A model generated the notes under the pieces. That model was not told the origin of the DNA, did no database searches, and was given only the letters and a program-made list of their open reading frames with translations. The translations under genes and the position numbers were made by a program. Source: CAVQJU01 sp963729215 (GTDB taxonomy: Bacteria; Acidobacteriota; Vicinamibacteria; Vicinamibacterales; CAVVIG01). Taken from it: a DNA stretch of 64,000 nucleotides. How positions within the stretch are numbered: the first letter of the stretch is position 1; each line of letters opens with the position of its first letter. The DNA lies in the NCBI GenBank assembly GCA_963729215.1, contig CAVSND010000013.1:124001-188000 (forward strand), given 5' to 3'. Positions 16,629-25,913 of this stretch are shown piece by piece.

Positions 16629-17789
16629 TTACCCCTTGACCGGATAACGCTCGAGCAATCCACGCGCGATGATCAGCCGCTGAATCTCGTTGCTCCCGCC
16701 GCCGATGAGCAGCAGCGGCGCGTCCCTGTAGAAACGCTCGACGGGGAAGTCCTTCGAATATCCGTTCCCGCCGAGGATGCGCATGGCTTCCAGCGAGACC
16801 TCCGCGGCCGTTTCCGTGGCGAAAAGCTTGGCCATGCCGGCTTCGAGATCGCACCGTTCGCGGCGATCCTTCTTGGCGGCGGCGGAGTAGATGAGCAGCC
16901 GCGATGCTTCGATCCGGGTGGCCATCTCGGCCAGCTTGATCTGGATCGTCTGGTGCTGGGCGATCGGCTTCCCGAAGGTCTGCCGCTGCTGGGCATATTT
17001 GATCGCGACTTCGAACGCGGCCCGCGCGACGCCCAGCCCTCTCGCGGCGACGTTCAGCCGCTCCGCCTCGAGGCCGGTCATCACGTGCTTGAAGCCGTGG
17101 CCTTCCTGGCCGCCGATCAAGTTGCCGGCCGGCACACGGAAACCTGAGAAGTGCAGTTCGCACGTTTCCACCGTCTTGTAGCCCATCTTGTCGATGTCTC
17201 GGCCAACGGTCAGGCCCGGCGCGCCTTTTTCAACCACGAACGCGCTGATCCCGCGATGGGCGGGGGTCGCAGTTGGATCGGTTTTCGCCAGCACCAGAAA
17301 TACCTGCGCGCGGCGGCCGTTGGTCACCCACATTTTCGAGCCGTCGATCACGTACGCATCGCCATCCCGGCGCGCCACTGTCGTGATGGCCTGCAGATCC
17401 GTGCCGGCGTTCGGTTCGGAGAGACAGATGCCGGCGCGAGGTTCGCCGCTCGCGAGTCTCGGCAGGAAGCGCCGCTTTTGATCCTCGGTGCCGTATTGCG
17501 CCAGGACGTCGCAGAGCACCAGGTGGGTGCCGAGAATGCCCGCCAACCCCATCCATCCGCGCGACAGCTCCTCGAAGACAATCGCGAAGGTCGTGTAGTC
17601 CACCGCGTGGCCGCCGTACTCCTCTGGAACGTTCAGGCCGAACAGGCCAAGCGTCTTCATCGTCTCGACGAGCGCGTCGGGGTATTCGTCGCGGTGCTCC
17701 ATGTCCGACGCGACCGGGATCACGTCGCGATCGACGAACTCGCGGACCGTCCGCGCGACCAGCCGCTGGTCGTCGTTCAGCTCAAACAC
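16629..17789 (-). CDS. Acyl-CoA dehydrogenase
   Basis: A 386-residue flavoprotein. GTG 17789 behind AAGGAG decides the start (upstream frame is non-coding repeat). Motifs: ICLSEPNAGTDLQAI and YVIDGSKMWVTNG (FAD/substrate strands), RQTFGKPIAQHQ, GGNGYSKDFPVERFYRDA, IGGGSNEIQR. The usual C-terminal catalytic Glu (YEG) is replaced by Gly, but LEAER near residue 245 supplies Glu at the position used by isovaleryl- and long-chain enzymes, so activity is likely. It is followed without gap by MmgE/PrpD and is divergent from a CoA-transferase, suggesting a short pathway for a branched or dicarboxylic acyl-CoA. Confidence 0.92.
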   Translation of the reverse strand: MFELNDDQRLVARTVREFVDRDVIPVASDMEHRDEYPDALVETMKTLGLFGLNVPEEYGGHAVDYTTFAIVFEELSRGWMGLAGILGTHLVLCDVLAQYGTEDQKRRFLPRLASGEPRAGICLSEPNAGTDLQAITTVARRDGDAYVIDGSKMWVTNGRRAQVFLVLAKTDPTATPAHRGISAFVVEKGAPGLTVGRDIDKMGYKTVETCELHFSGFRVPAGNLIGGQEGHGFKHVMTGLEAERLNVAARGLGVARAAFEVAIKYAQQRQTFGKPIAQHQTIQIKLAEMATRIEASRLLIYSAAAKKDRRERCDLEAGMAKLFATETAAEVSLEAMRILGGNGYSKDFPVERFYRDAPLLLIGGGSNEIQRLIIARGLLERYPVKG

Positions 17790-17807
17790 AGGGTCTCCTT
17801 GGGCTGG

Positions 17808-17862
17808 CAGGCTGCTGAAGAACGCAGCCTGAACGTCAAACGCAAAACGTAGAACGAAGAAT
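17808..17862. repeat. CAGGCTGCTGAAG repeat, copy 2
   Basis: CAGGCTGCTGAAGAACGCAG, CCTGAACGTCAAACGC, AAAACGTAGAACGAAGAAT: the same element as at 15196-15244 with an eight-base insertion. It occupies the upstream region of the acyl-CoA dehydrogenase gene, inside the divergent spacer 17790-17930. Both copies have the same orientation in the window. Confidence 0.8.
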
Positions 17863-17898
17863 CCCGGAGGCGGACCCGCCGGGCGCCACCACAACAAT

Positions 17899-17916
17899 GA
17901 TAGCTGCTGTGCTATC
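17899..17916. promoter_or_regulatory. Operator-like dyad GATAGC-N6-GCTATC
   Basis: A perfect 6+6 inverted repeat with a six-base spacer, 14 bases before the CoA-transferase ATG (17931) in the divergent region shared with the acyl-CoA dehydrogenase. Spacing suits a dimeric repressor covering the transcription start. No regulator gene is adjacent. Confidence 0.45.
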
Positions 17917-17930
17917 GTGCGCCGCACCGC

Positions 17931-19103
17931 ATGTTGCCACTTGACGGAATCACCGTAATCGCCATCGAACAGGCCGTGGCCGTGCCGTTCGCAACCAGGC
18001 AGCTCGCCGACCTCGGCGCCCGCGTGATCAAGATCGAGCGGCCGGGCACGGGCGATTTCGCGCGCGGCTACGACACGACCGTTCGCGGACTCGCGAGCCA
18101 TTTCGTCTGGCTCAACCGGTCGAAGCAGTCGGTCACGCTCGATCTCAAGCGGCCCGAGGCGCGGGAGATAATGGCGCGCCTCATCGCGCGCGCCGATGTC
18201 TTCGTGCAGAACCTCGCGCCAGGCGCGGCCGATCGCATCGGCCTCGCCGCCGGAGATCTGCGGGCGGCCCATCCGGGACTCATCGTGTGCGGCGTCAGCG
18301 GCTACGGTTCCACCGGCCCGTACGCATCGAAGAAAGCCTACGACCTGCTGATCCAGAGCGAGGCCGGCCTGCTGTCGATAACAGGCACACCCGACACGCC
18401 GTCGAAAGTCGGCCTGTCAATCGCCGATATCGCAGGCGGCATGTACGCATACTCGGGGATTCTGACGGCCCTTCTGCAGCGGCAGCGGACCGGCGAAGGC
18501 GCGGCGCTCGACGTGTCGCTGTTCGACGCAATCGGCGAGTGGATGGGCTACGCCATGTACTACACGATGGGTGGGGTAGCGCCGGCCAGGACGGGCGCCA
18601 GCCACGCGACGATTGCGCCGTATGGACCCTACAAGACGCTGGATGGTCAGGTCATCTTTGGTCTGCAAACCAACCGCGAGTGGGGCATCTTCTGCACGCA
18701 GGTGCTTCGCCGCGGCGAGCTCGCCGCGGACGAGCGGTTCCAGAGCAATCACCTGCGGGTCGAGCATCGCGACGCGATGAACGCCGAAATCGACCGCGTC
18801 CTGGGCGCGCTGGACACGGCGGAAGTCGTGTCCCGGCTCGACGCGGCGCAGATCGCCAACGCGCGCCTGAATTCCGTGCAGGAATTTATCGGCCACCCGC
18901 AACTGGCCGGCCGCCAGGCCTGGCGCGAAGTGGACTCGCCGCAAGGCCCGATTCCCGCGCTGCCGCCGCCCGTGCGCATGGAGGGCGTCGAACCCGTCAT
19001 GGGCCCCATCCCGGGTCTGGGCCAGCACACGGACGAAGTTCTCGCCGAGTTCGGGTTCGATGCCGTGACGATTGCGCGATGGAGACAGTCCGGCGTGATC
19101 TAG
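17931..19103 (+). CDS. CaiB/BaiF family CoA-transferase
   Basis: A 390-residue class III CoA-transferase: N-terminal LDGITVIAIEQAVAVPFATR with ADLGARVIKIERPGTGD, the SGYGSTGPYASKKAYDLLIQ segment containing the catalytic Asp (AYDLL), DVSLFDAIGEWMGYAMYY, and C-terminal PPPVRMEG. These enzymes move CoA between carboxylic acids through an aspartyl-CoA anhydride. Divergent from acyl-CoA dehydrogenase and MmgE/PrpD genes, so the three may activate, oxidise and hydrate one acid. Which acid is unknown. No frameshift. Confidence 0.9.
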   Translation: MLPLDGITVIAIEQAVAVPFATRQLADLGARVIKIERPGTGDFARGYDTTVRGLASHFVWLNRSKQSVTLDLKRPEAREIMARLIARADVFVQNLAPGAADRIGLAAGDLRAAHPGLIVCGVSGYGSTGPYASKKAYDLLIQSEAGLLSITGTPDTPSKVGLSIADIAGGMYAYSGILTALLQRQRTGEGAALDVSLFDAIGEWMGYAMYYTMGGVAPARTGASHATIAPYGPYKTLDGQVIFGLQTNREWGIFCTQVLRRGELAADERFQSNHLRVEHRDAMNAEIDRVLGALDTAEVVSRLDAAQIANARLNSVQEFIGHPQLAGRQAWREVDSPQGPIPALPPPVRMEGVEPVMGPIPGLGQHTDEVLAEFGFDAVTIARWRQSGVI

Positions 19104-19110
19104 AGCATTT

Positions 19111-19947
19111 TCACAATGCCGTAGCGGCCGGCTTCAGCCGGCCGGCGAACGTCCGCCTGAAGGCGGACGCTACAGCTGGCAAATACCCGGCACGTCTTGT
19201 GAAGCCTCTAGCGAGCGGGAGCTGCTTGAGGAGCGCCCTGGCCTTGCGAAACCAGGGCCTCTCCCGCCGGCGCAAGTAGCGCGGCATGGTCGGCTTCTTG
19301 GCGAGGATCCGCTCGGCCCACTCTCTGGCCTCGGCCGGCCGCTGCCGGCCAGCCAGGAAGGTCGCGTAGTTGTAGTACGTCTCTGACAGCGTCGAAATCG
19401 CGGTGGCGTCCCTGAACAGCGCGTCGGCCTTGTCGGGATCGCCTGCGCGGCCGTGGGCATGCGCCAGCAGCCCGATGGCCCGATGGAAGTCGTACTTCGG
19501 ATCCTTCGTCACCACGGGTTCCAGATCGGCGAGGGCGGCCGTGAAATCCGCGAGCTCCACCTCGGCGATCCCGCGGCGGTAGTACGGATGGAGCGAGTCC
19601 GCGCGGCCCGACGCGATGACCCGGTCGTACAGCTCGCGGGCGCGCGCGAAACGGCCGTCGTCCAGGTACTGGTCGGCGAGCTCTTCGATGTTACCGACAG
19701 ACGGGTTATCGAGGATGGCCGCTTCGAGATCGCGAATCCGGCGGCGGCGTCCCACGGCGTCGTACGCCAGCCGCAGCAGGCTCGCATCCGGCATCACCTC
19801 GGCGACGATGTAGACCAGCGCGCCGAGGCCGCCGCCGATGAGAATGATCCAGAGCCAGTAGTTGTCGGGGCGGCGGCGGACGAAATGCAGAATCGCGACG
19901 GCCTGCAGGATCACGCCCCATGGATAGAACAGGCCAATAAAGCCCAT
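19111..19947 (-). CDS. Membrane-anchored TPR protein with repeat-derived tail
   Basis: A 278-residue protein. Two hydrophobic segments at the N-terminus (FIGLFYPWGVILQAVAILHF and WLWIILIGGGLGALVYIVAE) resemble a PLDc_N-type anchor; residues ~75-245 are TPR-like helix pairs (EELADQYLDDGRFARARELY, YYRRGIAEVELADFTAALAD, NYATFLAGRQRPAEAREWAE). The last ~20 residues (AVASAFRRTFAGRLKPAATA) are the translation of the twin-dyad repeat at 19119-19175, so the native C-terminus was probably near LARGF. Function unknown, presumably a scaffold at the inner membrane. Confidence 0.78.
   Translation of the reverse strand: MGFIGLFYPWGVILQAVAILHFVRRRPDNYWLWIILIGGGLGALVYIVAEVMPDASLLRLAYDAVGRRRRIRDLEAAILDNPSVGNIEELADQYLDDGRFARARELYDRVIASGRADSLHPYYRRGIAEVELADFTAALADLEPVVTKDPKYDFHRAIGLLAHAHGRAGDPDKADALFRDATAISTLSETYYNYATFLAGRQRPAEAREWAERILAKKPTMPRYLRRRERPWFRKARALLKQLPLARGFTRRAGYLPAVASAFRRTFAGRLKPAATAL
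19119..19175. repeat. Twin-dyad repeat, copy 3
   Basis: CCGTAGCGGCCGGCTTCAG, CCGGCCGGCGAACGTCCGCC, TGAAGGCGGACGCTACAG: differs from copy 1 (5582-5638) at only two or three bases. It lies wholly inside the 3' coding end of the TPR protein gene and also behind the convergent CoA-transferase gene. Confidence 0.9.
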
Positions 19948-19999
19948 GCGACGGCCGAACTATAGCATGTGACACTGCGAGGAACGGTGCCGTGTTCGG

Positions 20000-21796
20000 T
20001 CAGCTGGCTCTCTTGCCGTGCAGGAGCATGTCCAGGGCGTGCTCCATCGAGCCGGCGGGCGTGATGTCCCCGGCGTTGACGAAGAAAATTTCGTCCGCGT
20101 TCGCGATCGTGTTGAGGCGATGCGCGATGATGACTTTCGTCGTCGACGAAGGGAGCTTCTCGAGAATCCGTTCGAGCAGCTGCTCGGTCACCGTGTCGAT
20201 GTTCGCGGTGGCCTCGTCCAGGATGAGCAGCTCCGGATCCCGCAGCACGGCGCGCATGAACGCAATGAGCTGCTTCTGCCCGAGGCTGATCCCGTCGCCG
20301 GCGGCCGTGACCTTCGTCTCGAGCCCCTGCTCGAATCGAGCGAGCAGGCCGCCCAGGTTTCGTTCGGTCAGCAGTTCGACGATTTGCTGGTCGTCCAGTC
20401 GACGGTACTGGTCGTTGCCGTACAGGACGTTGTCCCTGATCGTGCCGGTGAACAGAAACGGCTCCTGCAGGATGAAGCCGATTTTCTTCGCGCGTTCCTC
20501 GGGCAGGCACGAGCGGATGTCCCTGCCGCCGAGCAGGACGCGGCCGCCCGTCGGATCGTAGAGGCGCGCCATGAGCGAGGCCGTGGTGGTCTTGCCGCCC
20601 CCGGTCGGGCCAACGAACGCGTACGTCCGGCCTCTCTCGAGCTTGAACGTGCTGTCCCTCAGGACCTCCTGTCCGCCCGGATAGCTGAAGGACACGTGCT
20701 CGAATTCCAGGACGACGGGAGTGTCGGAACCCGCTGGCTCCGCGGACGCCAGCAGGGGCAGGTTCGACTCGAGCGCGAGCACGGCTGAAATGCGATCGAG
20801 CGCCGCCAGTGCCATCTGGAACGACGTCCACACGGCCGCGAGCTGGCGAAGCGGGATGTAGAAGCTGTTCACGTAGAGCAGAAACCCGATCAACAGGCCT
20901 ACCGTCAGCTGGCCCGCCCCGATGAGGTACATCCCATAGGAGAGCACGATGAGCTGCGCCAGGTTGAACGACAGCCCGTAGATGGGCATGAACACGTTGT
21001 TGGCCAGGCCTGCCTCGACCGACGCGGCGTACGTCTGCTCGTTGGCGGCGTCGAACTTCTTCCGGAAGTAGTCGATACGATTGAACGCCACGATGACGCG
21101 GAAGTTGCTCAGGCTCTCCTGAATTTCCGCGCTCATGCCGCCAAGGCTCTGCAGGCTTTTCGCGTTCTTGCGCTTGACCCAGGCCGACAGCAGCCGCGTC
21201 ACGATGAGCACGCCCATCGCCGGTGCGAGCGCGGCCAGGCCCAGTCGAATGTTGAGCGTCAGGATGAAGATCGCCGTGCCGGTCATCATGAACAGGTTCG
21301 ATGCGAACTGCATCAGCGCCTGCGAGAAGAACACGTTCAGCTTGTCGGTGTCGTTGTTGATCCGGGAAATGAGATCGCCGGCCTTGTTCTGATTGAAAAA
21401 GTCGAGCGGCAGCTGCTGCAGCTTCGTGAATATCGCGTTGCGCAGCTTGAACAGCACCTGCCGTCCGATGCCCCCCATCGTCTGCGTCTGCACGTAGGTG
21501 GCGACCAGCCCGGCCAGGTACACCGCCAGCAGGATCGCCGCCCATCTGAGCACGCCAGGGAAGTTGCCGCGCTGGACGTAGTTGTCCACCGTATAGCCGA
21601 TGATGGCCGGCCCAAGCAGTCCGGCCACGGAGCTGACGAGCATCGCGCCGAACGCCGCGGCCGCGCTGCGCTTCTCGTCGGCCATGAGCGGCACGAGCCG
21701 CTTGACCGCCGAGCCGACACTCGCCGGCCGCTGGCCGGGCGAGGGCTTACTCAGCGCGTAGTAGTTCGTAGTGGCTGGTGCTTCGTTGCGAGTCAT
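20000..21796 (-). CDS. ABC exporter half-transporter (TMD-NBD), partner B
   Basis: A 598-residue type I exporter half: six-helix membrane domain (~40-340) and nucleotide-binding domain (~360-590). Walker A GPTGGGKT, Q-loop ILQEPFLFTG, Walker B LLILDEATANID with catalytic Glu, H-loop IIAHRLNTI. The signature is ISLGQKQ rather than LSGGQ, so the site completed by this signature is probably impaired. It overlaps the end of the partner gene by 50 bases (21747-21796), the usual layout of heterodimeric exporters. Substrate may be a lipid, peptide or drug. Confidence 0.9.
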   Translation of the reverse strand: MTRNEAPATTNYYALSKPSPGQRPASVGSAVKRLVPLMADEKRSAAAAFGAMLVSSVAGLLGPAIIGYTVDNYVQRGNFPGVLRWAAILLAVYLAGLVATYVQTQTMGGIGRQVLFKLRNAIFTKLQQLPLDFFNQNKAGDLISRINNDTDKLNVFFSQALMQFASNLFMMTGTAIFILTLNIRLGLAALAPAMGVLIVTRLLSAWVKRKNAKSLQSLGGMSAEIQESLSNFRVIVAFNRIDYFRKKFDAANEQTYAASVEAGLANNVFMPIYGLSFNLAQLIVLSYGMYLIGAGQLTVGLLIGFLLYVNSFYIPLRQLAAVWTSFQMALAALDRISAVLALESNLPLLASAEPAGSDTPVVLEFEHVSFSYPGGQEVLRDSTFKLERGRTYAFVGPTGGGKTTTASLMARLYDPTGGRVLLGGRDIRSCLPEERAKKIGFILQEPFLFTGTIRDNVLYGNDQYRRLDDQQIVELLTERNLGGLLARFEQGLETKVTAAGDGISLGQKQLIAFMRAVLRDPELLILDEATANIDTVTEQLLERILEKLPSSTTKVIIAHRLNTIANADEIFFVNAGDITPAGSMEHALDMLLHGKRAS

Positions 21797-23508
21797 GGAT
21801 TTGCACGTATTCCGGCGATGTCTCGAGCAGCTGCCGGTGGGTGCCGGATGCCAGCACCTCGCCTTCCATCAGCAGCACGATCTGGTCGTAGTCTTCGACC
21901 GGTTGGATCTTCTGGGTGACCGACAGGAGCGTGATGTCCGGGTAGTTCTTCCGCACGTTCTCGAGGATCTGCCGCTCGGTCGTCGAATCGACCCGCGCGG
22001 TGAAGTCGTCGAGCAGCAGCACTCGCGGGTTGAGCGCCAGCGCCCGGGCGAGCATGATCCGCTGCTTCTGGCCTCCGGACAGGCTGCTCCCGCGCTCCGA
22101 CACGACGGTGTCCAGCTTGTCCGGCAGCGAGTCGATGAAATCCCTCAGCTCGGCGGTCGCGACGGCTTTCTCGAGGTCCGCGTCGGTCACGGTCTTGCTG
22201 AACGCGATGTTCTCCCGCACCGTCAGGTTGAAGACGATCGTGTCCTGGAACACGAACCCGATTTGTTCGTGCAGCCGCTGCTTGTTGTAGTCGTCGATGG
22301 GCCGGCCGTCGAACTCCACGCTCCCGGACGTCGGTTTGAGCAGCCCGGTCAGCAGATAGAGGAGCTGGGTCTTGCCCGCCGCGGTGGGGCCGATGACGGC
22401 GGTTCTCGACCCCGCTCTGGCTTCGAACGAGACGTCTTTGAGTACCGCCTTGCCTCCAAGCGTCACCGACACATGCCGCACACCGATGTCACCGCGCAGA
22501 TCGGCGACGAGCGTCCCGGTGTCCTTCGCGTCGGGCAGTCTCGAGCACCTTCGACAGGCGCTGATACGAGGCGCCCGCCTGAGCCATGAGGTTGCTCATG
22601 AAGCCGATCATGATCACCGGGAAAATCAGGATCGAGAGATAGCTGTTGAAGGCCGTGAAATCGCCGAGCGTCATCGACCCCCGAATCACGAAACGGCCGC
22701 CGATCGTCAGAATCATCAGCGTGGCAAGGTTGATCGCAAAGATGATCACCGGCATCAGGCTCGCGAACAGCCGCAGGATGCTCAGGCTGATGTCCCGCGC
22801 CGCCGTCGTTGCCGCGAGAAACTTGTCGTACTCGTGCTGCTGCGAGTTCAGCAGGCGTATGAGGGCCGAACCCAGGATGCTCTCGTTGATGACCTTGTTC
22901 AGCCAGTCGATCGCTTCCTGTCCTTTGAGGAAGAGCGCCCGCACACGTCCGAGCACGACCGAAAAGGTCACGCCGATGATCGGAAGCACGGTGAGCACGG
23001 CGATCCCGAGCTTCCAGTTGATCGACAGCAGCAGCAGGCTGGCGCCGATGATCAGGAACACCGACGAGATGAGCGACGCGACCGCCTGCGAGACGAACAT
23101 CTTGACGGCATCGACATCCGCCGTCAGGTTCGTCAGGAGCGTGGCGGGCGTGACCTGCTGGACGTACGCGTTCTCCTGCGTCGAGATTCTGGCCATCAGC
23201 CGCGTGCGCAGGTCTCTCGCGACGCGCTCGGACGCGATCGTCTGCGCGACGCTCTGGAGGTACGCGAAGGCGAAGATCCCCAGAGACACCGCGAACAACT
23301 CGACAGCCACGGTGCCGGGCGCGAACTGCCCCCGACCGTAGTCGTCGATGGCCCGCGAGAGAAGCTTCGGCACCACCAGGTTCAGGGCGTTGCCCAGAAT
23401 GGTCAGGGCCGCCAGCATCGAGACGAGCGGTCTGTAGGGTTTCAACAACCCCATCAGGCCCGATCCCGGAGGCGCGGCTCGCTTCGTCTTTGCTGTCGTG
23501 TCCGCCAT
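21747..23508 (-). CDS. ABC exporter half-transporter (TMD-NBD), partner A, one-base frameshift
   Basis: Membrane domain from ATG 23508 to ~325 residues (RPLVSMLAALTILGNALNLV, YLSILIFPVIMIGFMSNLMA), ending SKVLETA; after one extra C near 22535 is removed the protein continues DAKDTGTLVADLRGDIGVRH into the NBD. Walker A GPTAAGKT, normal signature SLSGGQKQR, but Walker B LLLDDFTARVD carries Asp instead of the catalytic Glu, and the H-loop is LSVTQKIQ with no His. This half therefore holds a degenerate ATP site and must work with partner B. Corrected length ~586 residues. Confidence 0.88.
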
Positions 23509-23643
23509 GTGAAGGGTCCGGCGCGTAAGATATCACAGCGATTGACACACCACCCGCGGACACGTATCGTTAGCAGCGCTAACTATTCGCAAGGCCAACC
23601 AAAACTCGGCGGGCCGGACCGTGGCCGGACGCCAGGACACGCT

Positions 23644-24995
23644 ATGAGCACACATTTCGGCAGACGGACGGCTCTCCCGGCTGGCGGTCGCGGGCCTGGT
23701 TCTCGGCCTCGCGTGGGCCGGTCTCCACCCGGCGTTGAGCGCGCAGGGCGGCCGCAACGACGATCGGTTCGTCGCCACCTGGGCGACCGCCGTGGTGGCA
23801 CGCCCGCAGGGACCGCCGGCCCTGGCGCCCGTTCCCCCTGGCTCTCCGTGCGCACCGCCCACGTTCGGCCCGCCCCCGGGCCGGCAGGGAGGCGGACCGC
23901 CGCCCACGCCGCCGGCGCCCCTGAACTTTTCGAACCAGACGCTCCGGCAGATCGTCCACGTGTCCATTGGCGGCGAGCGCGTCCGCGCCGTGCTGAGCAA
24001 CGCGTTTGGCAGCGCTCCGCTCGCCGTGGGAGCGGCCCATGTGGCCTTGCGCGACCAGGGACGCCGCGATCGATCCGAAATCGGATCGCGTCCTGACCTT
24101 CGGCGGGAGCCCCTCCGTGACGATCGCCGCGGGCGCCGTCGCGGTGTCCGACCCGGTGAGCCTTGCGGTGCCGGCGTTCGCGGACCTGACGGTCGACCTG
24201 TTCATCCCGGGCGACACCAGCGCCTCCACGTCGCCGCTGACGACGCACGCCGGCGCGCTGCAGACGAACTACATTTCGATGGAGGGCAATCACGCCGGCG
24301 AGGCGGATTTCCCGGGCGCCACCACGACGCAATCGTGGTTCTTCCTCGCCCGCGTTGAAGTGGCCGCGCCGGCCCAGGTCGGCGCCATCGTCGCGTTCGG
24401 CGACTCGATCACGGACGGGACGCGGTCCACACCCAATACGAACAGCCGCTGGCCCGACTACCTGGCGAAGCGCCTGGCGGCGTCGAACGCGAAGATGGGC
24501 GTGCTCAACGAGGGGATCGCCGGCAACCGCGTGCTGTGCGACGGCGCCGGCGTCAGCGCGCTGGCCCGGTTCGACCGCGACGTCCTCGTCCAGCCTGGCG
24601 TGACGCACGTCGTCGTGCTCGAAAGCATCAACGACATCGGTATCGGGCGCAGCAACCCGTCGCCGACGGCTGCCGAACTGATCGTGGCGCATCAACAGCT
24701 CATCGCGCGCGCGCATGCGCACGGGCTCAAGATTTTCGGCGCGACGCTGACGCCGTACGAGGGCGCGGCCTACGCGACGCCCGAGGGCGAGGCGAAGCGC
24801 CAGGCCCTCAACGACTGGATCCGTACGAGCAAAGCCTACGACGGCGTCATCGACTTCGACGCGGCGGTTCGAGATCCCGGATCGTCAACGAAGATTCAGC
24901 AGCAGTTCAATCCCGGGGACAACCTGCACATGAACGATGCAGGGTACAAGGCGATGGCCGACGCCATCGATCTGCGCCTGTTCACCCATAAGTGA
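23644..24995 (+). CDS. Secreted SGNH/GDSL-type hydrolase, two frameshifts
   Basis: Start ATG 23644 (MSTHFGRRTA); after one extra base near 23673 the signal peptide SRLAVAGLVLGLAWAGLHPA and mature start QGGRNDDRFVATWATAVV appear; a second extra base near 24060 joins ...AAHVALRDQG to AAIDPKSDRVLTFGGSPSVT. The N-terminal domain (jelly-roll-like, NQTLRQIVHVSIGGERVRAV) and the catalytic domain follow. Catalytic Ser is in AFGDSITDG, oxyanion Asn in ESINDIG, and Asp/His in DNLHMNDAG. This layout matches secreted esterase/rhamnogalacturonan-acetylesterase-like families. Corrected length ~449 residues. The stop overlaps the GTG of a MarR gene. Confidence 0.85.
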
Positions 24996-25462
24996 ACGCA
25001 TCGCAGCCACAGGCCGCGGCTCGGGAGCTCCTCTACGTCGTCATGCTCGTGATGCGGACCGTAGCGGCCGAGATGCGTCGATCGCGCCGGCCGCTGGCGC
25101 CCGCGCAGATGGGCAGCCTCATGAGAATCGGCGCCGGCCCGTGCACGATGAGCGATCTCGCGCGGCATCAGGCCGTGAGCCTGCCGACGATGTCCAGGTC
25201 GGTGGACATGCTCGTCAGGCGCGGGTGGGTCGAGCGCGGGGCCGGCAGGAGCGATCGCCGGCAGTCGATGGTTCGTCTGACGCCGCGCGGCCGCCGGGTG
25301 CTCGCCGACATCCAGCAGCGGGCCGAGCGGCACGTGGCCGCGACGCTCGCACCGTTGGCGGCGGCTGAGCGCCTCCAGCTCGTGGCCGCGCTCCGGATGT
25401 TGACCGGCGTCCTCAGCGTGCCTGGAGACGATCGGTGCGCGCCGCGGGCAGTCCGTCCGTAA
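24992..25462 (+). CDS. MarR-family transcriptional regulator
   Basis: A 156-residue winged-helix protein starting at GTG 24992, overlapping the hydrolase stop by four bases. The core PAQMGSLMRIGAGPCTMSDL, ARHQAVSLPTMSRSVDMLVR, then the wing GAGRSDRRQSMVRLTPRGRR is typical MarR (helix-turn-helix followed by DRR wing). Translational coupling to the SGNH hydrolase suggests it controls that gene or responds to its product. No clear operator dyad seen upstream of 23644. Confidence 0.88.
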   Translation: MNASQPQAAARELLYVVMLVMRTVAAEMRRSRRPLAPAQMGSLMRIGAGPCTMSDLARHQAVSLPTMSRSVDMLVRRGWVERGAGRSDRRQSMVRLTPRGRRVLADIQQRAERHVAATLAPLAAAERLQLVAALRMLTGVLSVPGDDRCAPRAVRP

Positions 25463-25506
25463 ACGCCTCGTGTGAACAACCTCGGGCCTTTGAGACAGGA
25501 GTCAGT

Positions 25507-25881
25507 ATGAAGATGAACGTGCGCGCGGTGCTATTTGGAGTGTTGGCGATCCTCTTCGTGTCGATGTCCGCCGCTGCCGCCACGGTCGACGGCAAGTGGG
25601 CCGGCTCGCTCGAGACGCCGATGGGAACAATTCCGGTGTCTTACGAGTTCAAAGCGGATGGCGCCGTGCTGATGGGCACGACCGGAACACCCGACGGCGG
25701 GATGGTCGCGATCAAGAACGGCAAGGTCGACGGCGACAAGATCTCATTCACCGTGGACCTCGATTTCGGCGGGATGGCGTTCACGCTGTCTTACACCGGG
25801 GTGGTCGCGGCGGATCAAATCAAGATCACCGGCGACTTCATGGGCATGCCGTTCGAGTACGTCGTCAAGAAAGTGCAGTAG
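25507..25881 (+). CDS. Small secreted beta-rich protein
   Basis: A 124-residue protein from ATG 25507 (RBS GGAG). Signal peptide ends at SAAAAT. The mature part is all beta: VDGKWAGSLETPMGTIPVSY, ADGAVLMGTTGTPDGGMVAI, GDKISFTVDLDFGGMAFTLS, DQIKITGDFMGMPFEYVVKK. This GKWxG...GTxxTPxGxxxI...GDKISFxV pattern is common in acidobacterial secreted proteins and suggests a calycin-like barrel. Role unknown. Confidence 0.78.
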   Translation: MKMNVRAVLFGVLAILFVSMSAAAATVDGKWAGSLETPMGTIPVSYEFKADGAVLMGTTGTPDGGMVAIKNGKVDGDKISFTVDLDFGGMAFTLSYTGVVAADQIKITGDFMGMPFEYVVKKVQ

Positions 25882-25913
25882 AGGCAAGACGCCGCACGGA
25901 AGTCGGAGGGACG

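Noticed and set aside
16629..18272. Acyl-CoA dehydrogenase with a 160-residue N-terminal extension
   Set aside because: The extension is translated repeat and antisense CoA-transferase sequence; GTG 17789 has a good AAGGAG ribosome site.
22372..24096. Plus-strand open frame of 574 residues
   Set aside because: Antisense to ABC exporter partner A and out of frame with the SGNH hydrolase; composition rich in Arg, Gln and His, no motif.
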